A stretch of DNA of 64,000 nucleotides from positions 871,436 through 935,435 of the forward strand of contig NC_008701.1 in NCBI RefSeq assembly GCF_000015205.1. Reading direction: 5' to 3'. Of this stretch, positions 34,305 through 43,900 are shown piece after piece; the first letter of the stretch is position 1; every line of letters begins with the position of its first letter. The position numbers and the translations under genes are program-made. The notes under the pieces were generated by a model. That model did no database searches, was not told where the DNA came from, and saw only the letters and a list, made by a program, of their open reading frames with translations. This DNA is from Pyrobaculum islandicum DSM 4184. GTDB lineage: Archaea; Thermoproteota; Thermoprotei; Thermoproteales; Thermoproteaceae.

Positions 34305-36026
34305 ATGACTGTACAGGCGGTGCTAGAGAAGCCTGTCAAGTTGGTAGATCTTTCAAAATACAATCTGCCCGATAGGTATAGGTCTACACTTACAAATGAG
34401 AAATGGCAACAGACGTTAAAAAAACAGTATGGGTTACCAGAAAGCGCAAGAGTAGTCAAAGCAACACTATCTCTATGTCCAGTATGCGGCAGGAGGATAC
34501 CCGCAGTGGTATATGAAGAAAATGGAGCTATCTGGATGAGAAAAAGATGTCGAGAACACGGCGTGTTTGAAGACCTCTATTGGGGCGATGCTGAGATGTA
34601 CTACTATTTCCTCCAGTGGGATAGGCCAGAGTATATAGCAAAGGGCCTGGCTAATCCATATACAGACCTAGAATTTTATAAAGAAGCCGGCGAGTGTCCA
34701 AACGGTTGCGGCCTTTGTCCAGTGCACAAGTCTAACACCGTCTTGGCGATAATAGATGTCACAAATAGATGCAATATGGCTTGTCCAATATGTTTTGCCA
34801 ACGCCGGAGCTGCAGGCTACGTATATGAGCCCACGCTTGAACAGATAGAGTATATGTTGAGGACCTTAAGAGCGCAAAAGCCCTGGGCTCCAAACGCAGT
34901 ACAATTATCCGGAGGAGAGCCGACGCTTAGAGACGACTTGCCCGAGATCATTAGAATTGCCAAAAGGCTAGGATTCGTACATGTAGAAGTTAATACAAAT
35001 GGCATAAGACTTGCCAATGATATTGAGTATTACAAGGCGTTGTTAGACGCAGGTCTTTCGACATTATATCTACAGTTTGATACTATTGACGAAAAGAACG
35101 AAGGCGTATGGAGACATAGAATGTATCACCCCAAGGCGTATAAAATAATAAGGGAGAAGGTTATTGAAAATGCAAGAAAATTAGGTCATCGATCTATTGT
35201 ACTTGTGGTTACACTAGCTAGGAACTATAACGATAAGGACCTTGGAAAGATAGTAGATTTTGCAATTCAAAACAGAGATGTAGTTAGATGGATTAATATC
35301 CAACCCGTCAGTTTCGCTGGCCGTGCCAAGCTCTATAGCAAGGAGGAGCTTAGGAAGCTTCGTATTACAATACCGGACACCATCATAGAAATTGAGAAAC
35401 AGACAGGTGGAGCGATAAGCAGGTGGGATTGGAGACCCACCAACTGGCCAGTAGCTGTGGCCAAGATGGTGGAGGCGCTAACAGACTCACCAAAGCCCTT
35501 GTTCTCCATGAATCCCATATGCGGCGCCGCCACCTTCATATACTACGACGAGGACGAGAAGCGCATATACCCAATCACCAAGCTTGTAGATGTAGACGCC
35601 TTTGAGAAAGGGGCATGGGACGTCTACTACACGGCGGCGAAGGGTGGCATATATAAGCATGTTGCCAAGGTGAAGGCGCTGAAGCTCCTGAAGGCCGTGA
35701 AACATAAGAGGGTGAGGGATTTGATATACGACTTCCTGGTCAAGAAGGACTACGACTCGTTAGGCCGCTTCTTTTTCAACGTGGTGGGGATAGGCATCAT
35801 GCACTTCATGGACACCATGAACTATGACATAGAGCGTGTTCAGCGTTGCGATATACACTACGCAACGCCCGACGGCCGCGTGTTCCCATTCTGTACCTAC
35901 AACGTGGTGGGCCACCGCGAGAAGGTAGAAAGCTCGTTTAAGATAGACGCAAAAACCTGGACAAAGATCACGGGACTATCTCTAACTGGTTGGAGCAGAC
36001 AGAAATTCATAGAGCTGAGGGCATAA
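34305..36026 (+). CDS. Radical SAM protein, tetraether-lipid-synthase-like
   Basis: The 573-aa protein has a Cys-rich N-terminal part (CPVCGRR, CREHG, CPNGCGLCPVH) and the radical SAM cluster motif CNMACPIC at about residues 156-163, then QLSGGEPTL. The extra N-terminal Cys set and length resemble the Tes/MJ0619 family, which joins lipid tails to make tetraether membrane lipids. Assignment to Tes rather than a paralog is by resemblance. ATG 34305 fits a TATA-like run (34277-34284); a TTG at 34296 is less likely. GC rises sharply from about 35.4 kb inside the gene. Confidence 0.7.
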   Translation: MTVQAVLEKPVKLVDLSKYNLPDRYRSTLTNEKWQQTLKKQYGLPESARVVKATLSLCPVCGRRIPAVVYEENGAIWMRKRCREHGVFEDLYWGDAEMYYYFLQWDRPEYIAKGLANPYTDLEFYKEAGECPNGCGLCPVHKSNTVLAIIDVTNRCNMACPICFANAGAAGYVYEPTLEQIEYMLRTLRAQKPWAPNAVQLSGGEPTLRDDLPEIIRIAKRLGFVHVEVNTNGIRLANDIEYYKALLDAGLSTLYLQFDTIDEKNEGVWRHRMYHPKAYKIIREKVIENARKLGHRSIVLVVTLARNYNDKDLGKIVDFAIQNRDVVRWINIQPVSFAGRAKLYSKEELRKLRITIPDTIIEIEKQTGGAISRWDWRPTNWPVAVAKMVEALTDSPKPLFSMNPICGAATFIYYDEDEKRIYPITKLVDVDAFEKGAWDVYYTAAKGGIYKHVAKVKALKLLKAVKHKRVRDLIYDFLVKKDYDSLGRFFFNVVGIGIMHFMDTMNYDIERVQRCDIHYATPDGRVFPFCTYNVVGHREKVESSFKIDAKTWTKITGLSLTGWSRQKFIELRA

Positions 36027-36082
36027 CTTCTCTAGCTTTCTCTACGGCGAGTTATGGTAGCCACCGTTTTATACCTAACCCT

Positions 36083-36262
36083 GGCCCCCCTTTTGCGGCT
36101 CCCGGCCCTCTCCGGGAGGGCTCGGGGCCCGCCCGCGGAGACGCCTTTTGGGCGACCGCGGGCGAGGGGGCTCGGGTCGTTGGGGGCTGGCTGTGCCCCC
36201 TGGTCGCCGGGCCCCCAGACCGGGGATTTCGTGTCCTGAAGCGGAGGATACATGCGCTAGGT
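36083..36262 (-). ncRNA. Solo GC-rich structured element (omega-RNA-like, copy B)
   Basis: Read on the minus strand it matches copy A nearly throughout, including remains of the last tnpB codons (a short LT-stop) at its 5' end near 36259. Hairpin 2 pairs 36182-36187 with 36195-36200 around the conserved loop ACAGCCA. Hairpin 3 pairs 36131-36138 with 36156-36163 perfectly, although its bases differ from copy A. The element ends near 36083 (aaaaggggggcc). No tnpB body is present. It fills the gap between two convergent genes. Confidence 0.7.
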
Positions 36263-36275
36263 CAAGACGGGGCGA

Positions 36276-38126
36276 CTACCGTAGTTGTCGTAGCTTTTCC
36301 CTCCGCCGTAGGGCTAGAAACATGACGGCGGCCACCATAACTACTGCAATCAACACAAAGGCAGAATGCTGAAGCTCAGCCATAGGCTTTTGACTCGCCT
36401 GGTGACCCATGGAGGGAAGGGTAAAAGTTATGTTTTCCACGACTATGGGAAGCTGTATGTAATACTGTAGCTCGACTCTGGAAACGTTGACGACGTTGTA
36501 GTACCTCTTCAATGCCGCCGTCTGTATCTCAATGACTTTCCTCTCCCTCTCCACAGCCTCTGTGAGGTTGTAGACTGTGGATTCCACATAGCCAAGCTTG
36601 GGCAAAGCCCTCAGCTGTTCCTTCCTGTAGCTTTCTAGGGCGTAGGCGGATTCCACAAGTTGTCTTCCCAGATCCCGCAGAAGGCGAGAGGCGTTGTGGA
36701 GCGGAGCGACTAATCTGTAGACCTCGTCTGCCGTCTTGTATAGGTTGTCTGCCACTGCGAGAAGGTTCTTCGAAGCGTTGAGAAGGATCTGTGGCATGTC
36801 CCTCTTAAGCACGGTGGCATTAGCACGGGTTGAAGATGCCGTATTGTTAAGTAGCGGGGCCAGCTCTCCCAAGCTCCTTCTTATCGCGTCGAGCATAGCA
36901 ATTGTAGAGTCAACTGTGGAAATAAGTGTGTCAACGGTTGATATGTAAGAGTCTACGGCTGCTCGTACCGCGACTAGTTGCGTCTCGGTTGCGTCTAGCA
37001 GAGAAATCGTGAAGTTTACCGCCTGCTTCGCCTCCCTCGTGGTGACGTTGAGCGCGTTCAATCTCCTCTTGGCCTCTTCCACGTTTTTGATCGAGGTGTC
37101 CAGTTGTTGTCGCGCGGTAACGAGGTTAGATCTGACCGTATACAGCTGACTACGGGTGTTAACAAGGCTTTTCTCCGCCTCGCCGGCGGCGGCGTTGTAA
37201 AAGCTCAACGCGGCCGACTGCACCTCAAGGAGGTTTGCGGCCGTGATTAAAGCCGTGTATTGGTAATCGACTAGGAGGAGACTTTGGTTAAGTGTCGTGG
37301 CGACGCCGCGCGCGGCATCACTAAGGGCAAACATCTGCCGCCTTAGGGCCTCCACGGCATAAGTGGAGACGTTGACGGCAACGGCTCCCTGTTCCATCGC
37401 GGCGCCGGTCGCGTTTAGGATCTGGACTAGACGTGTGAGGTTCTGGATCTGGCCGTAGACCACATCGGTAAATGTGGACACGGCCCTTGTGAAGTTCCTA
37501 AGCTGTGCCAAAGCTCCCTCTAGGCTCCGTCTACGTGCCTCTAGGGATTCAACAGTCTTGTCTATGTCCAACACGGTGACTACAGACACCGTGGGCATTC
37601 TAACCGCGCCGAAGCTACCGAACTGCCTTACCCTCAGCCTTATCCGGAACTCCGTGTAATTCTCCACGAGGAGACTCCAGTAGTAGACTGTGGTCCCTGA
37701 CACCTGGGATATAGAGGAGGGGGGCTCGCCGTAGAGGAGAGCCACCTTGTCGTCCACGGGGATAGAAACCATCACAGGCACAGCCGCCGGCAGGAGGCTA
37801 TGCATCCTCAGCGTAAGATCTATGGCAGTCCCCCTATTCCCAACCAGCGTCCCTTCTGAAAGCGTTCCGTTGACGTAACGTACGTCGATGTCGATCCTTA
37901 GGAAGGGCGGGTAGAGGTTCCCCACGGGCCGCTCCACAACCACCGCCGAGTAGGGGGGCACCACCACCCCGGAGAAGTTGAGGGGGGCCGAGCCGTTGTT
38001 TATAACCACCTCCCTGACTGCGGCCTCCGCCGATATCGCTCCCCCAGGCTTCACAGTGTATGTGACAACGAGGGTAGACGCCGCTAGTAGATACGCCAAG
38101 ACAAGCGCGTAAACTAGCGCCTTCAT
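36276..38126 (-). CDS. Secreted coiled-coil protein with C-terminal anchor
   Basis: The 616-aa protein has a signal peptide (MKALVYALVLAYLLAAS) and a beta-rich N-terminal domain to about 200. A very long helical/coiled-coil region with many Asn-glycosylation sites follows (about 205-540), then a membrane helix and RRREKLRQLR. It is the last gene of an operon with a MacB-like ABC transporter (4-base overlap). The layout suggests a periplasm-like adaptor or substrate-capturing subunit, analogous to MacA but not homologous by eye. Confidence 0.75.
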   Translation of the reverse strand: MKALVYALVLAYLLAASTLVVTYTVKPGGAISAEAAVREVVINNGSAPLNFSGVVVPPYSAVVVERPVGNLYPPFLRIDIDVRYVNGTLSEGTLVGNRGTAIDLTLRMHSLLPAAVPVMVSIPVDDKVALLYGEPPSSISQVSGTTVYYWSLLVENYTEFRIRLRVRQFGSFGAVRMPTVSVVTVLDIDKTVESLEARRRSLEGALAQLRNFTRAVSTFTDVVYGQIQNLTRLVQILNATGAAMEQGAVAVNVSTYAVEALRRQMFALSDAARGVATTLNQSLLLVDYQYTALITAANLLEVQSAALSFYNAAAGEAEKSLVNTRSQLYTVRSNLVTARQQLDTSIKNVEEAKRRLNALNVTTREAKQAVNFTISLLDATETQLVAVRAAVDSYISTVDTLISTVDSTIAMLDAIRRSLGELAPLLNNTASSTRANATVLKRDMPQILLNASKNLLAVADNLYKTADEVYRLVAPLHNASRLLRDLGRQLVESAYALESYRKEQLRALPKLGYVESTVYNLTEAVERERKVIEIQTAALKRYYNVVNVSRVELQYYIQLPIVVENITFTLPSMGHQASQKPMAELQHSAFVLIAVVMVAAVMFLALRRREKLRQLR

Positions 38127-38887
38127 ATCCCAATCAGCTCGTCTATGTGTTTCAACTTCTCATACACCGCGGCCGCCCGCTCGACGTCTACCTTGAGCTC
38201 CCTCCTGGGAGGCTCCACGGTCTCGTAGAGCTTGCCGCCTCTTATATACACCAGCCTGGTGGCTATGCGTGCCACCTCGGGATCGTGCGTGGCTATAAAT
38301 ACAGTGGATTTAAACAGCTTGTTGACCACATAGATAAGGCCGAGGACTTGCGAGGCGTTGTCGGGATCCACATTGGAGGTCGGCTCGTCTAGGATGAGGA
38401 TAGGCGGGTTAGCCGCCAAAGCTCTCGCCACGGCGACCCTCTGTTGCATACCGCCGGACATCTGATGGGGGTAGAGCGCGGCCGCCTTTTCAAGACCCAC
38501 CAGCTCTAGAAGTAGCCGCGCCTTAAGCAAGGCGAGCTCCTTCTTAACCCCCAGCGTGACTAGAGGAAGAGCCACGTTCTGCTCCGCCGTGAGGTAAGGT
38601 ACTAGGTTGTAGCTCTGGAAGAGGTAACCTATGTTACGCAGGCGGAATCTCTCCAGCTTCCTCTCCGGCATCTTCGCTACGTCAACCCCCAGCACGTACA
38701 CCTCCCCGCTGGTCGGCCTATCAAGCGTAGCGATTATGTTCAACAGCGTCGTTTTGCCAGACCCCGAAGGCCCCATTAGGACAACCGCCTCGCCTTGAGT
38801 AACACTAAGCGAAACGTCGTCTAACGCCACCGTCTTAACGCTGCCGTTGCCGTATACCTTAGTTACGTTTTTCAGCTCTACCGCCAT
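38123..38887 (-). CDS. MacB/LolD-type ABC transporter ATPase
   Basis: The 254-aa ATPase has Walker A GPSGSGKTT, the family signature LSGGMQQRVAVARAL-like block (MSGGMQQR) and Walker B ILILDEPTSNVD. The LolD/MacB/FtsE subgroup couples ATP hydrolysis to mechanotransmission through an FtsX-fold permease rather than classic transport. It overlaps the permease gene by 10 bases and the coiled-coil gene by 4. Confidence 0.92.
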   Translation of the reverse strand: MAVELKNVTKVYGNGSVKTVALDDVSLSVTQGEAVVLMGPSGSGKTTLLNIIATLDRPTSGEVYVLGVDVAKMPERKLERFRLRNIGYLFQSYNLVPYLTAEQNVALPLVTLGVKKELALLKARLLLELVGLEKAAALYPHQMSGGMQQRVAVARALAANPPILILDEPTSNVDPDNASQVLGLIYVVNKLFKSTVFIATHDPEVARIATRLVYIRGGKLYETVEPPRRELKVDVERAAAVYEKLKHIDELIGI

Positions 38888-40020
38888 AGTTGTATGATCT
38901 CAAGCGGCCTTAACTTGGCCACCTTGTAGAGGGGGGCAACAGCACCAAGCAGAGCCACAGCCAGAGAAGTAGCCATACCCAGAAGAACGTACTGCGGCCT
39001 GAAGGCTATAGACACGTTGAAATTAACCCCCATGCCCACCAGCGCCTCCTTAACTGCGTTTGCCCCAAAGTAGCCCGCCAGAACTCCCACGGCCCCCGCC
39101 ACCGCGGCTATTATGAAAACCTCTATGAGAACAGAGAGCGTAAGATCGCGGGACGGAACTCCCATGGCCTTGATGAGACCGAACTCCCTCAGACGCTCCC
39201 TGACAGTTATAGACATGACGGCGAAGGTGGTTATGGCGGCGGTCGCCAGCGCCGCGCCGCTTATGGCAGAGAAGACAAAGTTCAAGGCGTTGAAGACTTG
39301 TGTAACGGTCTGGAGCAGGTTCTCCTGCGTGTAGACCTGGGCATCTCCATACGTTTCCTTCAAGGCTTGGTAGAGGGGAGCCACGTAGGATTTATCCCTC
39401 GCCGTGATCAACACCGCGTTGACGAAGGGCCCAGTGCCCAGTCTGTTTTGTAGCCAGTCGAGGGGCACCACCACAAGGTTTAGCCTAAAAGCCCCTATAA
39501 ACCCCCGTAGGAAGCTCCTCATCACCCCCACGACCTTCACCCTAATGGTCTTCTCGCCGCCGGACACTCCGTAGATCTTTATTTCCATATCGTCGCCCGG
39601 CTTAACGCCCAGAGACTCCTCAACGACAGCCTCTCCGTCTGACGCAGGTAGTCGCCCCGCGGCGAGGTCGACAGCGAAGTAGTCCACGTCCCTAAGAGGT
39701 ATCCCAACTATGGAGACAACCTTCCCCCGGTAGACGCCCGTCGTTATTATTATGCCCTCAGCCGTCTGAACGAGGGGATACCCCCTTAGGTAGTCTACGA
39801 GACGTATGGGGATATTTATAGACTCCGAATACAGCATGATGTCAGCTGGGTACAGCCTCAGGAGGGTCTGTTGTATATACTCCCTTGTGGCGTCGCTCAC
39901 GGCCGTCAGGGCGACTAGGAGGGCGACGCTAACCCCTATGGCCAAGGCCGTGAGTATGTAGCGGACGGCCCGCGCTTTGAAGTCGCCCATGGCAATCATG
40001 AAGATGTGTTCCACAGCCAA
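38878..40020 (-). CDS. MacB/FtsX-type ABC permease
   Basis: The 380-aa protein has one N-terminal membrane helix, a large external MacB-like domain (about 40-230) and three C-terminal helices with the FtsX signature (MSITVRERLREFGLIKAMG). With the downstream ATPase and coiled-coil protein it forms a mechanotransmission or export unit. The first gene of the operon is divergent from the MMPL gene with a 35-base gap containing both promoters. Confidence 0.9.
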   Translation of the reverse strand: MAVEHIFMIAMGDFKARAVRYILTALAIGVSVALLVALTAVSDATREYIQQTLLRLYPADIMLYSESINIPIRLVDYLRGYPLVQTAEGIIITTGVYRGKVVSIVGIPLRDVDYFAVDLAAGRLPASDGEAVVEESLGVKPGDDMEIKIYGVSGGEKTIRVKVVGVMRSFLRGFIGAFRLNLVVVPLDWLQNRLGTGPFVNAVLITARDKSYVAPLYQALKETYGDAQVYTQENLLQTVTQVFNALNFVFSAISGAALATAAITTFAVMSITVRERLREFGLIKAMGVPSRDLTLSVLIEVFIIAAVAGAVGVLAGYFGANAVKEALVGMGVNFNVSIAFRPQYVLLGMATSLAVALLGAVAPLYKVAKLRPLEIIQLWR

Positions 40021-40055
40021 TACCCGCTGTTGATATATAATTTTAAATAGGTAAA

Positions 40056-42638
40056 GTGCCTACCTGCGTGAACAAGACGGTTGTAGCCGCGCTTGTCCTC
40101 CTGGCAGTTTACATATACCTGGCTAGCCATGCGTCACGGGTCTTTGACATATTGATCTACGACGAGTCTAAGCTCATGCCGCCGGACATCGAGCCGAAGA
40201 AGGTTGAGTCGATAATAGGGGCTGGGGACAGGGGCAAGGCTGTGCCTGTAGTGATCTGGGGGCCTCACATCGAGGAGAAAGCAAGAAACCTAACGCGGCT
40301 TTACCCAAACGCCATAACCGCGTGGACAATCTTAGACGCTGCGATGAAGATCTACAGAGAGAGGATAGACGCAGCTGTAGACAACGCTACCATGCGCTTC
40401 AGAGAGGCCGCCCTCCTCATATCCAACTCGACGAGGGATATGTGTAATAAGCTTGAGAGTCTAGAGAGAGTCTACGTAGAGACCAAAGAGGCGGCAAGAC
40501 GCCTTATCCTCGCCACATACGGCGTTGCGGCCTCGGGGAGGGCGTTTGACAACAAGACGAAGAAATTCCTAGAGGCATATGCGAGATACGCGGCGATCTA
40601 CGATGTGGATACCGCCGTCAGAAGGGCGGCTGATGAAGCATACGGCAACGTCTCGATGTACTTAACCAACGTGACCTGGAAGACCTGGGCGAGCGAGAGG
40701 GCGGTGGAAAACGTCACATACGCCATACTCGGGAGCAAGCTGAACTCCACCGCCTTGGAGATCGCCCAAGTGGTAGCTACGGTGGGGGTGAGGCAATACG
40801 TGTACCTCTTAGTCTTGAATAAAACCCCGCCGATTCTCAGACCCTACCTGCCTCAGCTGGTGTGCGGGGGAGATGTGGAGAGGGCCGTGTCGATGTTTAG
40901 AGAGGAACTTATACGGAATTTAACCGCGCATTTCCCGCCGCCTACTATATACACAATAGAAGCGGCGGCGAAGTTAGTCTGCCAAGGCAGATATGCCCTG
41001 GCGATAGTGGAGACAAACCAAACGCCTAGTGTGCCACGTGAGCTTGGGGTCCCCGTTTCCTCGGCCCTCCTGCTGAAGAGCTTTACCAACGTGGTGACCG
41101 AAGACGTCTCTAAGATAGACAGAGCGACTGCTGCGTCTCTCTTCGTGGTACTCCTCTACGTCATGGGCACTCTCCTCACCCCAGCTCTGATAGTATCGGC
41201 TGTGGGGTTGACATATCTGGCGGTTCTAGGCTTCTTCTACCAGATACACGGCATTCAGAAGATCTACTACATCACTGTGTATATGGCGGCACCGGTGGTC
41301 TTCGCCATAGGCGTCGACTACATGTTGTTGATGGCCAGCAGATACGCGGAGGAGCGCGCCCTGGGGAAGGAGAAGGACGAGGCTATAGCGTCAGTGAGGC
41401 GCTACGCCAACAGAGCCATAGCAGCCAGCGCCGCGGTGGTCGCCACATCTCTCGGCTCCTTCGCCCTATCCCGCATGCCCTTTATGCAGACGATAGGAAT
41501 AGGCTATCTCATAACTACCGCCTTCGTCGTAGCGACCGTGTTTCTGATCTTCCCAGCCCTCCTCTACCTCCTCGGCGATAGGATATTCTGGCCTAAAAAG
41601 ACCGTCTCCCACGTCGGCAGATCGCGGATAATGGAGAAGGCCGTGGTAGCGGCCCTCAGAAGGCCCTTCCTCGTGGTGGCTCTCGCGGCGTTTGCCACCG
41701 CCCTCTCCGCCCTCTACTTGGCAACCAGCCTGAAAATAACGACGAACCCTGTCGTGGCGATGCCAGAGACAGAGTACAAAAGAGCGCTTGAGATAGCCAC
41801 TACCTACTTCCCCAACGTCACAGCGATATCTACGACGTACATAGCAATGAAGGATCCCCCACCGCCGGGCCTACTACAGGAGGTGGAGAAGCTACCTCAC
41901 TACGTTAACTACACGGTCGAGAAAAGGGGGGAGTGGTACATCGTATCGATAAAGCTGTCTGTGGAAGACACGTCGGATGCCCTCCTGGAGATATACCATA
42001 GGCTTGACGAGCTTAGGCAGAGGTACGGCCCCTACCTGATTGGAGGGTCGGCCTCCTGGAAAAATGTGATCTTTAGCGAGATATACGTTAGGTTCTGGAG
42101 CTTTCAGGTCTACGTGGTCGTGGTAGCCGCCTTCATGGTACTGGCGCTCCTTCTCAGGAGCTTCATAATACCGCTACGTCTAATTGCCACAGTCTTGATG
42201 TCTATCGCATGGAGCCTAGCCGCAGAGGTCGCGCTATTTCAAGATCTAATGGCACAGCCAACTTACTGGCTGGTCCCCATAATACTCTTCTCCTTCCTAA
42301 TGGCGGTGGGGACAGACTACGACATCTTCATAGTCACGAGGATAAGAGAGGAGCTAGAGCAAGGCTACGACGAGAGAGAGGCCATCCGGAGGGCCGTAGT
42401 CACGACGGGCCCCATTATCACCGGCGCTGCGATAATACTCGCCACAGCCTTCTCAACCCTAGCCCTCTCACAGATCCTGCTACTGAAGCAAGTGGGCTTC
42501 ACCATAGCGCTGGCGGCCCTGATAGACGCCTTTGTCGTCAGACCCTTCGTGGTGCCGGCGTTGATGGTGTTAGCAGGCAGATACAACTGGCTCTGGATCG
42601 GTGGATACAGCGTGGCATATCACCGCGTTGAACCGTAA
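40056..42638 (+). CDS. MMPL/RND-family membrane exporter
   Basis: The 860-aa protein has two repeats, each an external domain followed by about five membrane helices, 12 in all. GVDYMLLMASRYAEE and VGTDYDIFIVTRIREE are the matched RND/MMPL motifs after TM4 and TM10, with the Asp residues of the proton relay. Such pumps export lipids, siderophores or other envelope compounds. It is divergent from the MacB-like operon and shares its high GC, so the two may form one envelope-export system. Start is GTG. Confidence 0.9.
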   Translation: MPTCVNKTVVAALVLLAVYIYLASHASRVFDILIYDESKLMPPDIEPKKVESIIGAGDRGKAVPVVIWGPHIEEKARNLTRLYPNAITAWTILDAAMKIYRERIDAAVDNATMRFREAALLISNSTRDMCNKLESLERVYVETKEAARRLILATYGVAASGRAFDNKTKKFLEAYARYAAIYDVDTAVRRAADEAYGNVSMYLTNVTWKTWASERAVENVTYAILGSKLNSTALEIAQVVATVGVRQYVYLLVLNKTPPILRPYLPQLVCGGDVERAVSMFREELIRNLTAHFPPPTIYTIEAAAKLVCQGRYALAIVETNQTPSVPRELGVPVSSALLLKSFTNVVTEDVSKIDRATAASLFVVLLYVMGTLLTPALIVSAVGLTYLAVLGFFYQIHGIQKIYYITVYMAAPVVFAIGVDYMLLMASRYAEERALGKEKDEAIASVRRYANRAIAASAAVVATSLGSFALSRMPFMQTIGIGYLITTAFVVATVFLIFPALLYLLGDRIFWPKKTVSHVGRSRIMEKAVVAALRRPFLVVALAAFATALSALYLATSLKITTNPVVAMPETEYKRALEIATTYFPNVTAISTTYIAMKDPPPPGLLQEVEKLPHYVNYTVEKRGEWYIVSIKLSVEDTSDALLEIYHRLDELRQRYGPYLIGGSASWKNVIFSEIYVRFWSFQVYVVVVAAFMVLALLLRSFIIPLRLIATVLMSIAWSLAAEVALFQDLMAQPTYWLVPIILFSFLMAVGTDYDIFIVTRIREELEQGYDEREAIRRAVVTTGPIITGAAIILATAFSTLALSQILLLKQVGFTIALAALIDAFVVRPFVVPALMVLAGRYNWLWIGGYSVAYHRVEP

Positions 42639-42713
42639 TTATCGTCCTATGATCTATCCCATCGTAAATAGTGCACACGCAGTTGGACTTATGTATTCTC
42701 TTCCACATACCCC

Positions 42714-42962
42714 ATGGCGATTAAACGACAGCAATACGTTATAAGGGAAAGTATAAGAATTTCAATTTATACGACACACGTGGAGACTCTGCATAAGATA
42801 TTAATACGGTTGGGAAGAGAGGCGGATTTGGAAACTATAATAGACGAGGCTTTAAAAATCGGCATTCCGCCGCCTATTGCAAGTAGATATTTAATGCGTC
42901 TCGTAGAAAGAGGTAGGGTGAAGATAGTCTGTGGCCCCTCGCTTCAGTATCGCGCTGTATGA
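42714..42962 (+). CDS. Small putative DNA-binding protein
   Basis: The 82-aa basic protein has the look of a small winged helix (HKILIRLGREADLETII, IASRYLMRLVERGRVKIV). It overlaps the HAD-like gene by 4 bases, so they form an operon. No family assigned. Confidence 0.6.
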   Translation: MAIKRQQYVIRESIRISIYTTHVETLHKILIRLGREADLETIIDEALKIGIPPPIASRYLMRLVERGRVKIVCGPSLQYRAV

Positions 42963-43570
42963 ATTACATACTCAGCTTCTGGGGTCTTCTAGTCGATAGG
43001 TTAGACTTTTGGGAGATATGGCGTAGCGTATTAGGCCGTAGCGATTTTGTAAACGAGATATCTCATTTTGTAAATGAAGTGAATATGGCCGGTTTTGAAA
43101 TCCCCCTAAAGGCAGTCGCCCGTATATTTGCGTCTAAAACTGGCAAGAATCCAACAGAATTAACAAGGAGGTTTATAGAGAAGACAATGTCGCAATTGAC
43201 GCCGAAGCCTTGTGTTATTGATTTCCTTAGATCGATAAAGGGAGATGGCAAAGTCGCTATTTTGTCAAATACCCCGTGTAGATGTTTTATAGAGCTGTTT
43301 CTCTCAAAATGGAGTGTAGAGGCGGATTTAGTTATTACGTCAGACATAATATTGAGAAGAAAACCGTCAAGAGCCGTCTTTAAATACGCCCTGCGTAGGT
43401 TAGGCACAGAGCCTCATGAAGTTATATATATAGGCGATAGCGAAGAAGATCTAGGTGCAATGGGAGTAGGGCTTTTTACAATAATTGTAGGATCATACGG
43501 AGGGCATGTCAACTTCCCCTCTTTATGCGAATTACAAAATTGGCTTATCGAAAATTTAGGCAAAAATTAA
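42959..43570 (+). CDS. HAD-fold protein lacking the catalytic Asp motif
   Basis: The 203-aa protein has HAD motif II (VAILSNTP), motif III Lys (RRKPSRAVF) and motif IV (YIGDSEEDLGAM). At motif I, where the family has DxDGTLxD, it reads ILSFWGLLVD: the nucleophile and the acid/base Asp are replaced by Ser and Trp. It is probably not a classical phosphatase and may bind a phosphorylated ligand or be a regulator. The start cannot be moved to restore the motif. Confidence 0.75.
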   Translation: MNYILSFWGLLVDRLDFWEIWRSVLGRSDFVNEISHFVNEVNMAGFEIPLKAVARIFASKTGKNPTELTRRFIEKTMSQLTPKPCVIDFLRSIKGDGKVAILSNTPCRCFIELFLSKWSVEADLVITSDIILRRKPSRAVFKYALRRLGTEPHEVIYIGDSEEDLGAMGVGLFTIIVGSYGGHVNFPSLCELQNWLIENLGKN

Positions 43571-43594
43571 TATACACATAGCGTGATATTATAG

Positions 43595-43816
43595 GTGATC
43601 ACATGTCCACGTTGTGGTTTACCCGAGTGGGAGGCTTTACCAGCACCATATACATACCGTCATAAAGGGCCGGAAAACACTGTAATGATAGCTAGATGTA
43701 AAAACTGTGGACTAGTCTTCTATATATTTAGAACCCCTTTAGATACTTTCACTCTAGAGATCGAAAAAGCAGAACGAAAACATGGGACAATACCACATAT
43801 AAACCTAGAGAAATAG
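43595..43816 (+). CDS. Zinc-ribbon protein (73 aa)
   Basis: Two CxxC knuckles (CPRCG near the start, CKNCG at about 35) form a small zinc ribbon with an aromatic-rich middle. It begins with GTG and follows the HAD-like gene by 24 bases. Function unknown; nucleic-acid or complex binding is typical of such small archaeal ribbons. Confidence 0.7.
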   Translation: MITCPRCGLPEWEALPAPYTYRHKGPENTVMIARCKNCGLVFYIFRTPLDTFTLEIEKAERKHGTIPHINLEK

Positions 43817-43900
43817 CGGTGAAGATCTGCCTGATCTGTCGGAAGAACCGGCACCACGCGGAGAGGTCTTCGCAACCAACTTTTCTAAGCGGTATATAAT

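Noticed and set aside
36032-36372. Several overlapping GC-rich open frames
   Set aside because: They lie in or across the solo structured element, differ in every frame and have Pro/Arg/Gly-rich chance composition.
43817-43900. C/D box sRNA between zinc-ribbon and ttuA genes
   Set aside because: GTGAAGA and CTGA are present but only a few bases apart, leaving no room for a guide.
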